From: Clostridiales bacterium
GTDB lineage: Bacteria > Bacillota > Clostridia > Oscillospirales > CAG-382
Length of the DNA: 24,884 bases
NCBI GenBank assembly: GCA_003452915.1
Contig: DMMZ01000032.1
Coordinates: 19,359-44,242, forward strand
Direction: 5' to 3'
Under the pieces are notes generated by a model. The model searched no databases. It worked only from the letters and a program-made list of their open reading frames with translations, and had not been told where the DNA came from. The position numbers and the translations under genes were made by a program. Positions 1 through 7,464 of this stretch are shown piece after piece (positions within the stretch are counted from its first letter, which is position 1; each line of letters opens with the position of its first letter).

Positions 1-1
1 G

Positions 2-643
2 AAAATAGGTAAGATTCTTGCGAAAATACATAAAATCGATTTTACAAAACTCGGCTTGGTCGATAATTATACAGCCAATGAGCCAGTACCCGATTGGAAT
101 AGTTATTTTGAAAAAGGCATTACAGCAAACGTTCCCTGGGTTCAGCTTGTTCGTGATAATTTAGACAAACTATACTATTATAGTAATCAGTTATGTTTTG
201 CTTCAAAGATATTATCTGAAAATACGGTTATTACTCATGGCGATTTAGATCCGAAAAATGTTTTGTGGCAAAACAAAACGCCTTATATAACTGACTGGGA
301 AGCCGCAGGGTACGTAAATCCCATGTATGACCTTTTTGAAACGACTGTATACTGGTCAAGAGATAACAATGGAGAACTTGATAAAAATAGATTTTTTGCA
401 TTGTTCAAAGGATATAAAAGTATTATTCCAGATTTACATTCTGACTGGAATCTTGTACTAGACAAAAGTTTTTCTGGATTGCTTGGGTGGCTCGAATACA
501 GCTTAAAGCGTTCATTATGGATTGAATGCTCTGATGAAGATGAAAATAAAATGGGAACGGAGCATGTTATCGGTACAATTAATAACATAAATAAATATAC
601 GGAAGATAAAAAAATACTTGCCGAATGGTTGAAAGAAGTGTAA
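2..643 (+). CDS. APH/choline-kinase-family phosphotransferase, 3' part (5' end outside window)
   Basis: The reading frame is already open at base 2, so the gene begins upstream of the window. The TTG at 56 is internal, because the residues before it (IGKILAKIHKIDF) match the 'LG..LA.lH.iDf' segment that normally precedes the catalytic loop in this family. The catalytic loop HGDLDPKNVLW is the Brenner-type motif, with the catalytic Asp and metal-binding Asn. ITDWEAAGY is the DFG-equivalent metal-binding segment. The C-terminal part is helical and ends at TAA 641-643. The family uses ATP (or GTP) to phosphorylate hydroxyls of small molecules such as aminoglycosides, choline, homoserine or methylthioribose. 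The substrate cannot be told from this fragment, and an antibiotic-resistance role should not be assumed. The next gene starts 146 bp downstream. Confidence 0.85.
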   Translation, partial: KIGKILAKIHKIDFTKLGLVDNYTANEPVPDWNSYFEKGITANVPWVQLVRDNLDKLYYYSNQLCFASKILSENTVITHGDLDPKNVLWQNKTPYITDWEAAGYVNPMYDLFETTVYWSRDNNGELDKNRFFALFKGYKSIIPDLHSDWNLVLDKSFSGLLGWLEYSLKRSLWIECSDEDENKMGTEHVIGTINNINKYTEDKKILAEWLKEV

Positions 644-789
644 TGATGAGTTTCATTATCTTATGATATTTTTATAGATAAAATATACTTATTGGTTTTT
701 TTCTAGTTGAAGTTTTAATCTATTAGATTTTTAAATTATTATACAGTCGAATTTAAGCATATAAATTTAATTATAGATAGGTAGGTAAT

Positions 790-1539
790 ATGTTCAATAA
801 TTTATACATTCGTTCAATCAAGCTTGATGATAATATACCTAGTGACAATTATTTATCCAGCCTTAACGTAATCAAAAACCTAACAAAATTACCTGAGCTT
901 ACATTAGACAAGCCTGTTACATTCTTTGTTGGTGAAAACGGAACAGGTAAATCAACCTTGCTTGAAGCTATTGCAGTCTGCAACAGGTTCAATGCCGAGG
1001 GTGGAACAATAAATTTTAAATTTTCCACTAACAAGACACACTCGAATTTATTCGATTACTTAACCGTTAATAAAGGTACGAAACACCCTAAGGACGGTTT
1101 TTTTCTTCGTGCGGAGAGCTTTTACAACGTTGCAAGCAAAATTGACGACATGGATAAAGAACCGTCGTTTGAACCTATGGTAATTGAAAGCTACGGCGGA
1201 GTATCCTTGCACAAGCAGTCGCATGGCGAGAGCTTTCTTTCGCTGGTGAAAAACAGATTCGGCGGTAATGGACTGTATATTCTCGACGAGCCGGAAGCCG
1301 CTTTATCACCATCAAGGCAGTTGACTTTACTGGCTCATATCAATGACCTTGTGAAAGATAACTCCCAGTTCATTATTGCAACTCATTCGCCGATTTTGTT
1401 GGCTTTTCCAGATGCCGATATTTATGTTCTCGGTGAAGACGGTATTATTCTTACACCCTACAAAGAAACAGAGCATTACAAGCTGACAAAGCAATTTATA
1501 AACGCTCCCGAGCAGATGCTTAGATATTTATTCGAATAG
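790..1539 (+). CDS. Stand-alone ABC-type AAA ATPase (predicted ATPase, COG3910-like)
   Basis: This is a 249-residue soluble ATPase with one complete ABC-type nucleotide-binding core. It has Walker A GENGTGKS (48-55), a short signature-like HGESF (145-149), Walker B LYILDEPE (162-169) and an H-loop IIATHSP (195-201). No membrane segment, permease partner or long coiled coil is present, so it is not a transport ATPase and is too short for SMC/RecF types. It resembles the small predicted ATPases (AAA_21/AAA_23-like) found alone in many Firmicutes, whose function is not established. The ATG is preceded by AGGTAGG about 3-8 nt upstream. A strong terminator follows directly, so the unit is monocistronic or the last gene of a unit. 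No toxin, nuclease or OLD-type TOPRIM partner lies beside it, so a defence role is unsupported here. Confidence 0.85.
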   Translation: MFNNLYIRSIKLDDNIPSDNYLSSLNVIKNLTKLPELTLDKPVTFFVGENGTGKSTLLEAIAVCNRFNAEGGTINFKFSTNKTHSNLFDYLTVNKGTKHPKDGFFLRAESFYNVASKIDDMDKEPSFEPMVIESYGGVSLHKQSHGESFLSLVKNRFGGNGLYILDEPEAALSPSRQLTLLAHINDLVKDNSQFIIATHSPILLAFPDADIYVLGEDGIILTPYKETEHYKLTKQFINAPEQMLRYLFE

Positions 1540-1552
1540 ATAATAAAAACAG

Positions 1553-1597
1553 AAAACCTCCACTAAGATTCTTACGGATTTTAGTGGAGGTTTTTTA
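1553..1597 (+). terminator. Rho-independent terminator after the AAA ATPase gene
   Basis: A 14-bp perfect stem (1553-1566 with 1581-1594; arm AAAACCTCCACTAA) closes a 14-nt loop and runs into a T tract (1591-1596). It lies 13 bp after the ATPase stop codon and separates this gene from the sporulation block. Confidence 0.9.
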
Positions 1598-1649
1598 TTT
1601 GCGGTCTTATATTGAGTTGTAACTTTAATAACTTTAATAAAAATAGCAA

Positions 1650-1678
1650 GAATGTTTTTTTTGCCCTTTGCATAAAAT
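1650..1678 (+). promoter_or_regulatory. Candidate sigma-E-type promoter for spoVB-spoIIIA
   Basis: GAATGTT (1650-1656) and CATAAAAT (1671-1678) are separated by 14 bp. They resemble the sigma-E -35 (about kmATATT) and -10 (CATACAAT-like, 7 of 8 matching) elements at the usual spacing. A start point near 1685 would leave about 50 nt of leader. In B. subtilis both spoVB and the spoIIIA operon are sigma-E dependent, which fits. An alternative vegetative-like pair, TTGAGT (1612-1617) and TAATAA (1635-1640) with 17-bp spacing, lies just upstream, partly inside a tandem 9-bp repeat ACTTTAATA (1622-1639). Neither is proven; AT-rich sequence gives chance matches easily. Confidence 0.4.
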
Positions 1679-1734
1679 CAAACAACAAATAAAAGGACGG
1701 TGAGCAGGATATCGAAATAAAAAGAAAGTCAAAT

Positions 1735-3252
1735 ATGCTTTTAAAAAATGCAGCTCTGCTGACCGTTTTTTCACTTATTATAAAGCTGCTCGGAGTTTAT
1801 CTGCGTTTGTTCCTGTCAGCGAGAATAGGCAGCGAGGGCATGGGTCTTTATCAGCTCATAATGAGCGTTTATATGCTTTTTGCCACCTTTGCCACTGCCG
1901 GATTCACAGTTGCAGTCTCCAGACTTGTAGCCGAAAAAAGCGAAAGACACCCCTCGGATGCTGCTCGGGTTTTTAAGCTTTCGTTATATGTATCGGGTTT
2001 TATCAGCATTCTGGCAACTGTATTGATGTTCTCATTCTCCGATACAATAGCTGTTACTTTTCTGGATGACGCCCGTACTTCCCGACCTCTCCAGATTCTT
2101 GCATTAAGTATGCCGTTTATGGCCTTATCCTCCTGCATGAAGGGGTATTTTATTGCAAAGCGACAGGTTATAAAAACAGCAACCGCTTCGTTTTTGGAGC
2201 AACTGGTCAAGATAGCCGTAATGGCTGTATTTCTAAACTTTTATATGGCTCATACCAACGATATAGGCACGCTGTGTAACGGAATAGTGGCAGGCATCAC
2301 TCTTGGTGAAATATTCTCTTATATATATCTCGGAATTCTTTATCTATTCTCTCCAGGTAGAGTAAAAAAACGTGATTTAGCACCAAAAAGCGAAAAAGGT
2401 TCAATGCTAAAATCACTGTTAGGAGTTACTCTTCCTATAAGCGCAACCGTTTATGTGACAAGCACTTTGCACACTGTGGAAAATTTGATGATACCAAAGG
2501 TTTTTGAACAATACAGCGGCAACCGATCCGACGCGCTGTCTCAGTTCGGTATGATAAGAGGTATGGTAATACCGATTTTATTCTTTCCGTTTGCGTTCTT
2601 AAACAGCCTTGTTGCAATACTTATTCCAGAAATATCCCGTCTTAACGTAAAAGCAGACAAGACCGAACGCAACACAAAAATATCAAAAATAATGTCACTC
2701 TCCTTTGTGTTCAGCACTGCTGTCGGAGGTATATTTTATTTCTTTGCCGGTGAAATCGGCGAAACTTTTTACAGAGATCAGAACACTTTTCAGGCAATAA
2801 GGATATTGGCGATAGTAACTCCGTTTATGTACATAGAAACAATAACCGACGGTTTATTAAAAGGCATTGGCGAACAAGTCTATACACTTAAAATAAGCAT
2901 ATATAATTCCATTTTGAGATTATTGATTATATTTTTCGCAATTCCGAGTACAGGTTCAACAGGATATTTATGGCTACTTGTAGCATCGAATACATTTGCA
3001 TTTGCACTCTGCGTTTTAAGAATGAAAAAGGTTACCGATTTTTATTTCAACTTTACAAAGAATGCACTCTTCCCGTTTATTTTCTGTATTGCAGGCGGTA
3101 TAGTCGGAAGAATTGCTTTAAATGCACTCACTATTAATACAGATTGGATTGCTTCTTCGGTAGGAACACTTATTTTCTTAGCTGTATTCGGTATTCTTTA
3201 CTTCTTTTCTTCTTTTAAGATTAACAGAAGGATTTTGAAGGGGTATATATGA
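1735..3252 (+). CDS. spoVB: SpoVB-like MOP-superfamily flippase (stage V sporulation protein B / polysaccharide flippase)
   Basis: The product is a 505-residue polytopic membrane protein with about 13-14 hydrophobic helices and no soluble domain. It starts LLKNAALLTVFSLIIKLLGVYLR, as in MATE/MOP lipid flippases of the SpoVB/MurJ/RfbX type, and has the early GSEGMGLYQLI loop common in SpoVB. SpoVB is proposed to flip lipid-linked peptidoglycan precursor for spore cortex synthesis; general polysaccharide flippases of the same family are the alternative. Its ATGA overlap with spoIIIAA argues for a sporulation role. The ATG at 1735 has only a weak purine-rich site (AAAGAAAG). The frame stays open back to 1693 without an in-frame ATG, GTG or TTG, so 1735 is the first standard start. 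AAAAGGA at 1691-1697 is too far upstream to serve it well. Confidence 0.85.
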   Translation: MLLKNAALLTVFSLIIKLLGVYLRLFLSARIGSEGMGLYQLIMSVYMLFATFATAGFTVAVSRLVAEKSERHPSDAARVFKLSLYVSGFISILATVLMFSFSDTIAVTFLDDARTSRPLQILALSMPFMALSSCMKGYFIAKRQVIKTATASFLEQLVKIAVMAVFLNFYMAHTNDIGTLCNGIVAGITLGEIFSYIYLGILYLFSPGRVKKRDLAPKSEKGSMLKSLLGVTLPISATVYVTSTLHTVENLMIPKVFEQYSGNRSDALSQFGMIRGMVIPILFFPFAFLNSLVAILIPEISRLNVKADKTERNTKISKIMSLSFVFSTAVGGIFYFFAGEIGETFYRDQNTFQAIRILAIVTPFMYIETITDGLLKGIGEQVYTLKISIYNSILRLLIIFFAIPSTGSTGYLWLLVASNTFAFALCVLRMKKVTDFYFNFTKNALFPFIFCIAGGIVGRIALNALTINTDWIASSVGTLIFLAVFGILYFFSSFKINRRILKGYI

Positions 3253-4151
3253 TAAATGGTTTAGACGGATTTTTCAGATATATTCCGCCAAGACTGACAA
3301 AATTAATTGTATCTCTTCCGACACCGCTTTTAGAGCGCGTTACTGAAATAAGACTGCGTTTAAATGTTCCGTTTTCAATGACTATCGGTGGAAAGAATAT
3401 TTTACTCGATAAAGATGGAAATATCTGTAACGTAAAAAATGCGGTTTGTGCAACAAAAAAAGAGATGGAGGAATGTATTTCTCTTTTATCACAAGGTTCA
3501 CTTTATACATATGACGACACCATAAAAACCGGATATATCCCAATAAAAGACGGCGGCAGAGCGGGTTTGTGCGGTGAAACTATTTTGCAAAACGGCATTG
3601 TAAGAGGTTTTAAGGAAATATATTCTATCAACCTCAGGTTGCACCGTCACATTCCGCTTTTCGCTTCCGATCTTATAAAGTATTATGCTAGGGAAGGTAT
3701 ATGCGGAACTCTGATATATTCACCGCCCGCAATGGGCAAAACAACTTTTTTACGCAGCGCCGCCTTCCTGCTTGGAGAAGGTAAAAATATTCGTCCTTTC
3801 AGAGTCGGTATTGTAGACGAACGAAGTGAAATTTTTATCAAAGGGGTGTCGGACGGGCTTGTCGATGTGATTACGAACTGTCCCAAAGCATATGGTATAG
3901 AGCTACTCTGCCGCACTATGTCGCCCGAGGTGATAATATGTGACGAGATAGGCTCCGGTGAACAGGATGCCATTATTAACGCCCAGAATACAGGAGTACA
4001 TCTTATTGCATCCGCACATGGAAATAGCTTGGAGGGCTTGCGTCGCCGTCCATTTATAAAGAAAATACTGGAAGCAGGGCTTTTTGAAATTGCAGTAAAA
4101 TTAACAGCTGACGAAAACGGTTACGAATGTGAGATAGAAAGGATATTGTGA
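3249..4151 (+). CDS. spoIIIAA: Stage III sporulation protein AA, secretion-type ATPase
   Basis: SpoIIIAA is the cytoplasmic ATPase of the SpoIIIA-SpoIIQ channel, related to type II/IV secretion ATPases, acting in the mother cell at the engulfed forespore. The 300-residue length is normal. Family features include RVTEIRLRLN (30-39), the YDDTIKTGYI segment (about 88-97), a P-loop SPPAMGKTT (158-166) and Walker B VIICDE (228-233) followed by IGSGEQDA. HLIASAHG (251-258) is the conserved sensor-like stretch. The first Walker A position, normally Gly, is Ser158; Gly163, Lys164 and Thr165 are intact, so nucleotide binding is probably kept. The start overlaps the spoVB stop (ATGA), implying translational coupling. 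The stop overlaps the next start (GTGA). Confidence 0.95.
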   Translation: MINGLDGFFRYIPPRLTKLIVSLPTPLLERVTEIRLRLNVPFSMTIGGKNILLDKDGNICNVKNAVCATKKEMEECISLLSQGSLYTYDDTIKTGYIPIKDGGRAGLCGETILQNGIVRGFKEIYSINLRLHRHIPLFASDLIKYYAREGICGTLIYSPPAMGKTTFLRSAAFLLGEGKNIRPFRVGIVDERSEIFIKGVSDGLVDVITNCPKAYGIELLCRTMSPEVIICDEIGSGEQDAIINAQNTGVHLIASAHGNSLEGLRRRPFIKKILEAGLFEIAVKLTADENGYECEIERIL

Positions 4152-4696
4152 AAGATAAATCTTTTATTCGTTGCTATCGGCATTCGCTGAGAAAGAAAGT
4201 TATAGATATGAAGATTTTGGGTGCGGTAATAATTGTTGTTTGCAGTTATTATATAGGCTTAGTTATCTCAAACAGCGAACAGAAATCTTTTTTTCAACTT
4301 TCGGGTTTGATACGGCTTTTGGATTTTCTTCTTCAGAGGATTACATATTCAAAGGAGAGCCTTGGAAGTGTTTTCTCTGATTTTTCTGATGAAGCATTAA
4401 GAGAATGCGGTTTTTTAACCACACTTAATAACACGATGGGAGAAACCTATGACACACTTTGGGACAAGGCATCCGACACTCTAAGCGTTTCTTCGACTGT
4501 AAAAAAAGAACTGCAGCTTTTCGGTACACAGCTTGGAAAACTGGACTATATAACACAAAAAGAACGTATTGAGATGTGCCGTAATATTTTAATTTCAGAA
4601 AAGCAACAAATTGAACCCGGACTTGAGAAACGTAAAAAAAGTATTAGAGCCTTGGGCGGACTGATTGGAGCAATGATTGCAATAATATTGTTATAA
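4148..4696 (+). CDS. spoIIIAB: Stage III sporulation protein AB
   Basis: SpoIIIAB is a membrane-anchored component of the SpoIIIA complex, structurally related to GspF-like secretion platform proteins. The product has an N-terminal membrane helix (MKILGAVIIVVCSYYIGLVIS), a cytoplasmic helical domain with the conserved LLDFLLQRITYSKESL segment, and a C-terminal helix (LGGLIGAMIAIILL). Two starts compete. GTG 4148 overlaps the spoIIIAA stop and has AAAGGA just upstream, giving 182 residues with a basic 20-residue leader. ATG 4208 gives 162 residues and matches the usual family N terminus, but has only GAAAG-type ribosome binding. The family comparison favours 4208; coupling and ribosome-site strength favour 4148. 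A 41-bp gap follows before spoIIIAC. Confidence 0.9.
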   Translation: MKDKSFIRCYRHSLRKKVIDMKILGAVIIVVCSYYIGLVISNSEQKSFFQLSGLIRLLDFLLQRITYSKESLGSVFSDFSDEALRECGFLTTLNNTMGETYDTLWDKASDTLSVSSTVKKELQLFGTQLGKLDYITQKERIEMCRNILISEKQQIEPGLEKRKKSIRALGGLIGAMIAIILL

Positions 4697-4737
4697 TAAA
4701 TGAATAGTTAAAATGACGAAAGGATTGGTTAAAAGGG

Positions 4738-4941
4738 ATGAATATTGCGCTTGTTCTTAAAATTGCGGGTGTTGGCTTGCTTGTCAGCATAGCATATCAG
4801 ATACTGCAAAAGAACGGCAGGGAGGAACAGGCAACCTTTGTAAGCATTGCAGGTGTTATAATCGTAATGCTGTTGTTAGTTCAGGAAATAAGCTCGCTTT
4901 TTTCGACTATAAGAAGCGCTTTCGGATTATGGATATATTAA
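4738..4941 (+). CDS. spoIIIAC: Stage III sporulation protein AC
   Basis: This 67-residue membrane protein has two hydrophobic helices (about 5-22 and 33-52) separated by a polar QKNGREEQA loop. That layout and length are typical of SpoIIIAC, a small integral membrane subunit of the SpoIIIA channel. The ATG is preceded by AAAGGA and by AAAAGGG close to the start. The 3' end overlaps spoIIIAD by 13 bp. Confidence 0.95.
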   Translation: MNIALVLKIAGVGLLVSIAYQILQKNGREEQATFVSIAGVIIVMLLLVQEISSLFSTIRSAFGLWIY

Positions 4942-5312
4942 CTGTTTGTGCTTTTTCTTTAGTTTCACTTTGTGTGGTCGTTCTGGTCAGGCAGTTGCGT
5001 CAGGAGCTTGTTCCGCTCACTGTTGCAGCTATCGGAATTTTAATGCTTGGATATCTGCTTGTGTCCTTAAGTCCTGTCCTCGCTTTTATTACCGACACAG
5101 CAAAGCAGAGCGGTCTGGGTGGTTATTTTAGTGTTCTTGTAAAAGCACTTGCTATTGCACTTGCATGTCAGGTATGTGCGGAAATATGTCGCGACTGCGG
5201 TGAAAATTCACTGGCTTCAAAGGTTGAGCTTGCAGGAAAAATAGGAATTATAATATTATCGCTGCCGATTTTACAGCAGCTGTTATTGATGGCAAAGGAA
5301 ATGCTACAATGA
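4929..5312 (+). CDS. spoIIIAD: Stage III sporulation protein AD
   Basis: This 127-residue integral membrane protein has three or four hydrophobic stretches (about 4-20, 29-55, 67-85, 102-120). The CAEICRDCGENSLASKVELAGK loop and the IIILSLPILQQLL ending are characteristic of SpoIIIAD, which resembles SpoIIIAC in its hydrophobic hairpin. It is predicted to lie in the mother-cell side of the outer forespore membrane as part of the SpoIIIA complex. It starts inside spoIIIAC (13-bp overlap) and its stop overlaps the spoIIIAE ATG (ATGA), so the three genes are probably translationally coupled. Confidence 0.95.
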   Translation: MDILTVCAFSLVSLCVVVLVRQLRQELVPLTVAAIGILMLGYLLVSLSPVLAFITDTAKQSGLGGYFSVLVKALAIALACQVCAEICRDCGENSLASKVELAGKIGIIILSLPILQQLLLMAKEMLQ

Positions 5313-6412
5313 AAAAATGTTTAAAAGTGCTTTTATTTTGTTTTATAATTATTGTTTTTAGCGGTATTGGCTGCCAAGCTTTTGAAACCTCCAATCAAAA
5401 CGAGATAGCCAACAAAGCAGGCATAAATGAAATTTCCACAGATGCGGTTACCTCCGAGGAAATGAATGGTGAAAACCATATTAATCTTTTTGGAAAAGCA
5501 CTGTCCTTTATTTCTGATGCACTCAAAGCAGGTTCGACCTCTGCACTTCGGGCTTTTGCTCTTATAATGACAATTGTTATCCTGTCTAGCGTATTTGCAT
5601 CCTTTAAGTGGACAACCACTAACAGTTCACTTCATGCTGCATATGAATATGTTTCCATACTTGCTCTTTCAGGTGTAACCTTTACTGTATTTACAGGAGT
5701 GTTCGTTTTTATTCAGGATGCTTTAAATTCGGTAAATATTTTTATGACAAGCTTACTGCCTGTAACAAGCTCTCTTTACATATTCGGCGGAAACGCAGCA
5801 ACCGCCACAGCTTCCAACGCTTCGCTGCTATTATTTTTTTCATTTATGAATACGATATCGGCAAAATTCTTAATGCCGTTTCTGCAAATAGCTTTTGCAT
5901 TATGCCTTGCTTCGGCTATTCCTGGTACGGTAAACCTGACCTCTGTCTCAACGCTGGTCAGAAATACCACAACCACTGTTCTTGCGTTTATATTCTCACT
6001 ATTCGGCTTTGTTTTATATTTACAAACATCAATTGCATCTTCCGCTGATAACTATACCTACAGAAGTGTGCGTTTTGCTTCGGGAGTATTTGTTCCAGTA
6101 ATCGGCAGCATACTGGGTGATGCTTCAAGAACGGTTATGGGCAGCATAGGCGTAATAAAATCGATAGTAGGTGCAATAGGAGTAACCGCTGTCCTTTCAA
6201 TTGTAATACCACCTATAGTATTGGTCGTGCTGTATAAGTTTGCACTGCTTGGTTGTGCAATTCTTTCGCGAGCGCTGGGATGTGAGCGTGAGAGCAAATT
6301 TCTGTATGACCTTAACGGAATAATGAATGTTCTTATGGCATTGGTTATCGGAGTTGCAACAGTGCTTGTTATAGCGTTGGCAATCTTTATAAGAGTAGGT
6401 GTTTCTGTATGA
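5309..6412 (+). CDS. spoIIIAE: Stage III sporulation protein AE
   Basis: SpoIIIAE is the large polytopic membrane subunit of the SpoIIIA complex. The 367-residue product has an N-terminal signal-like segment (MKKCLKVLLFCFIIIVFSG) with a Cys in GIGCQAF, a polar extracytoplasmic stretch (about 25-70), then about six to eight membrane helices. The GCERESKFLYDLNGIMNVLMAL segment near the C terminus is conserved in the family. The Cys context is not a good lipobox because Gly occupies the -3 position, so lipidation is doubtful. The gene overlaps spoIIIAD and spoIIIAF by 4 bp each. Confidence 0.95.
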   Translation: MKKCLKVLLFCFIIIVFSGIGCQAFETSNQNEIANKAGINEISTDAVTSEEMNGENHINLFGKALSFISDALKAGSTSALRAFALIMTIVILSSVFASFKWTTTNSSLHAAYEYVSILALSGVTFTVFTGVFVFIQDALNSVNIFMTSLLPVTSSLYIFGGNAATATASNASLLLFFSFMNTISAKFLMPFLQIAFALCLASAIPGTVNLTSVSTLVRNTTTTVLAFIFSLFGFVLYLQTSIASSADNYTYRSVRFASGVFVPVIGSILGDASRTVMGSIGVIKSIVGAIGVTAVLSIVIPPIVLVVLYKFALLGCAILSRALGCERESKFLYDLNGIMNVLMALVIGVATVLVIALAIFIRVGVSV

Positions 6413-6882
6413 AAAGCTATTTTCTAACCTTACTCATCGCTTCGGTCTTGGGTGGAATAATTGCAATACTGGTCAGCGGCAGTAATTTTGAAAAATATAT
6501 CAAATATATAGCAGGACTAGTATGCGTTGTAATAATCCTCGCTCCGCTAAAAAGCTTTATTTCTGCTCCGTTTAGTTTGCCCGATGAATATAAAGATGCT
6601 GCTGAATCAACCGTTTCGACTGACGAAGCTAATGAAGTTATAGCCTTTTTAACAATTTCCGAGCTTGATACATATATTAAAGGAATTCTTTTTAAGAAAT
6701 TTGGCATAAATGTACCCTCAACTGACATAAAAATAGATTGGGCGGATAACTGCCTTGTAATAAATGAGATAACCGTCTTTCTTGATAATGAAGACGGTAA
6801 ATACCAGACCGAAGTACAAAAATATCTTGCAGAAATGATTGACGAAAGTGTTTTGGTCGAGATACTTGATGAAGCCGTATAG
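6409..6882 (+). CDS. spoIIIAF: Stage III sporulation protein AF
   Basis: The 157-residue product has two N-terminal membrane helices (about 4-23 and 32-50, ending in the family-typical IILAPLKSF) and a soluble C-terminal domain (about 80-157) of the ring-building type described for SpoIIIAF. It starts within the spoIIIAE stop (ATGA overlap). Its TAG stop (6880-6882) is embedded in the purine-rich AGGAGGAGGT that should serve spoIIIAG, so ribosomes ending here are positioned for reinitiation. Confidence 0.95.
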   Translation: MKSYFLTLLIASVLGGIIAILVSGSNFEKYIKYIAGLVCVVIILAPLKSFISAPFSLPDEYKDAAESTVSTDEANEVIAFLTISELDTYIKGILFKKFGINVPSTDIKIDWADNCLVINEITVFLDNEDGKYQTEVQKYLAEMIDESVLVEILDEAV

Positions 6883-6890
6883 GAGGAGGT
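6881..6890 (+). promoter_or_regulatory. Strong ribosome binding site that points to a non-canonical spoIIIAG start
   Basis: AGGAGGAGGT overlaps the spoIIIAF stop codon. The only frame that continues into the SpoIIIAG membrane anchor offers ATT at 6891 and ACG at 6894 right after it, and no ATG, GTG or TTG until 6984. The site therefore sets the start to about 6891, before the anchor. Confidence 0.75.
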
Positions 6891-7406
6891 ATTACGCAGG
6901 GTACGACACTTTTAAAAAGAATACTTAAAATTAAAGGAATCGGATACATTTTACTCGGTATCCTTGCAGGAGTAATATTACTCATGATTCCGACAGAAGG
7001 CGAAGCAACAACAACTGAAGAGCCCGTTTATAAATCCGCTAACGATTACTGTCTTAATCTGGAATTGAAAACCGCAGGGTTATTAAACGAGCTTGATGAA
7101 GTTGACAACTGCAAGGTACAAATAACTCTTGTTTACGGTTATGAATATGTTTACGCCACAGACCAGCATGTTGTGGAAGCCTTCAATTCCGATGGTACCA
7201 CCGCACAGAAAGAAACCGACAAGGCTTATGTAGTAATAACCTCGGAAAAAGGCAGCGAAACGGTTTTACTTCGTGAAAAGATGCCGATCGTACAGGGCAT
7301 AGCCGTTGTGTGTAAGGGTGCTTCCTATGAAACACAGTATAAAATTATTTCGTTACTGACCGCACTTTTCGATATTCCCAGCAATAAAATCAGTGTCCAA
7401 AATTAA
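6891..7406 (+). CDS. spoIIIAG: Stage III sporulation protein AG, probable ATT start
   Basis: SpoIIIAG forms a large ring in the intermembrane space of the SpoIIIA-SpoIIQ channel and needs an N-terminal membrane anchor. Reading from ATT 6891 gives 171 residues: a short cytoplasmic lead (TQGTTLLKRILKIKGI), one membrane helix (GYILLGILAGVILLMI), a linker, and the ring-building domain that begins at about YCLNLELKTAGLLNEL and ends KIISLLTALFDIPSNKISV. The first standard start in frame, ATG 6984, would remove the lead and nearly all of the helix, leaving 140 residues. ATT follows AGGAGGAGGT at short spacing and is the best candidate; ACG 6894 is possible. AUU starts are known, for example infC. 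A sequencing error that hides an ATG cannot be excluded. The gene ends in an AT-only hairpin. Confidence 0.88.
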   Translation: MTQGTTLLKRILKIKGIGYILLGILAGVILLMIPTEGEATTTEEPVYKSANDYCLNLELKTAGLLNELDEVDNCKVQITLVYGYEYVYATDQHVVEAFNSDGTTAQKETDKAYVVITSEKGSETVLLREKMPIVQGIAVVCKGASYETQYKIISLLTALFDIPSNKISVQN

Positions 7407-7464
7407 TAATTATTTTCAATAATTATTAATACGGTTTTGCACTTTTAACTCTTTGGGAGTTAAA
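7402..7464 (+). other. Two hairpins between spoIIIAG and spoIIIAH (possible weak terminator or attenuator)
   Basis: The first is a perfect 13-bp AT-only stem with a 3-nt loop (7402-7414 with 7418-7430; arm ATTAATAATTATT), starting on the last spoIIIAG codons. The second is an 8-bp stem (TTTAACTC 7444-7451 with 7457-7464) with a 5-nt loop, followed by TTT. Neither has a long T tract, so read-through into spoIIIAH is plausible. The rest of the gap to 7608 is AT-rich; I see no convincing promoter in it. Confidence 0.45.

Noticed and set aside
641..658. Small hairpin TAATGA/TCATTA at the end of the APH-like gene as a terminator
   Set aside because: The stem is only 6 AT-rich base pairs and is not followed directly by a T tract.
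2..1539. APH-like kinase plus AAA ATPase as a resistance or anti-phage module
   Set aside because: The kinase substrate is unknown, the two genes are 146 bp apart, and no nuclease, toxin or mobile-element gene accompanies them. Nothing in the sequence supports defence.
5309..5390. SpoIIIAE as a lipoprotein
   Set aside because: The Cys lies in GIGCQAF, where -3 is Gly and not Leu/Val/Ile, so the lipobox is poor.
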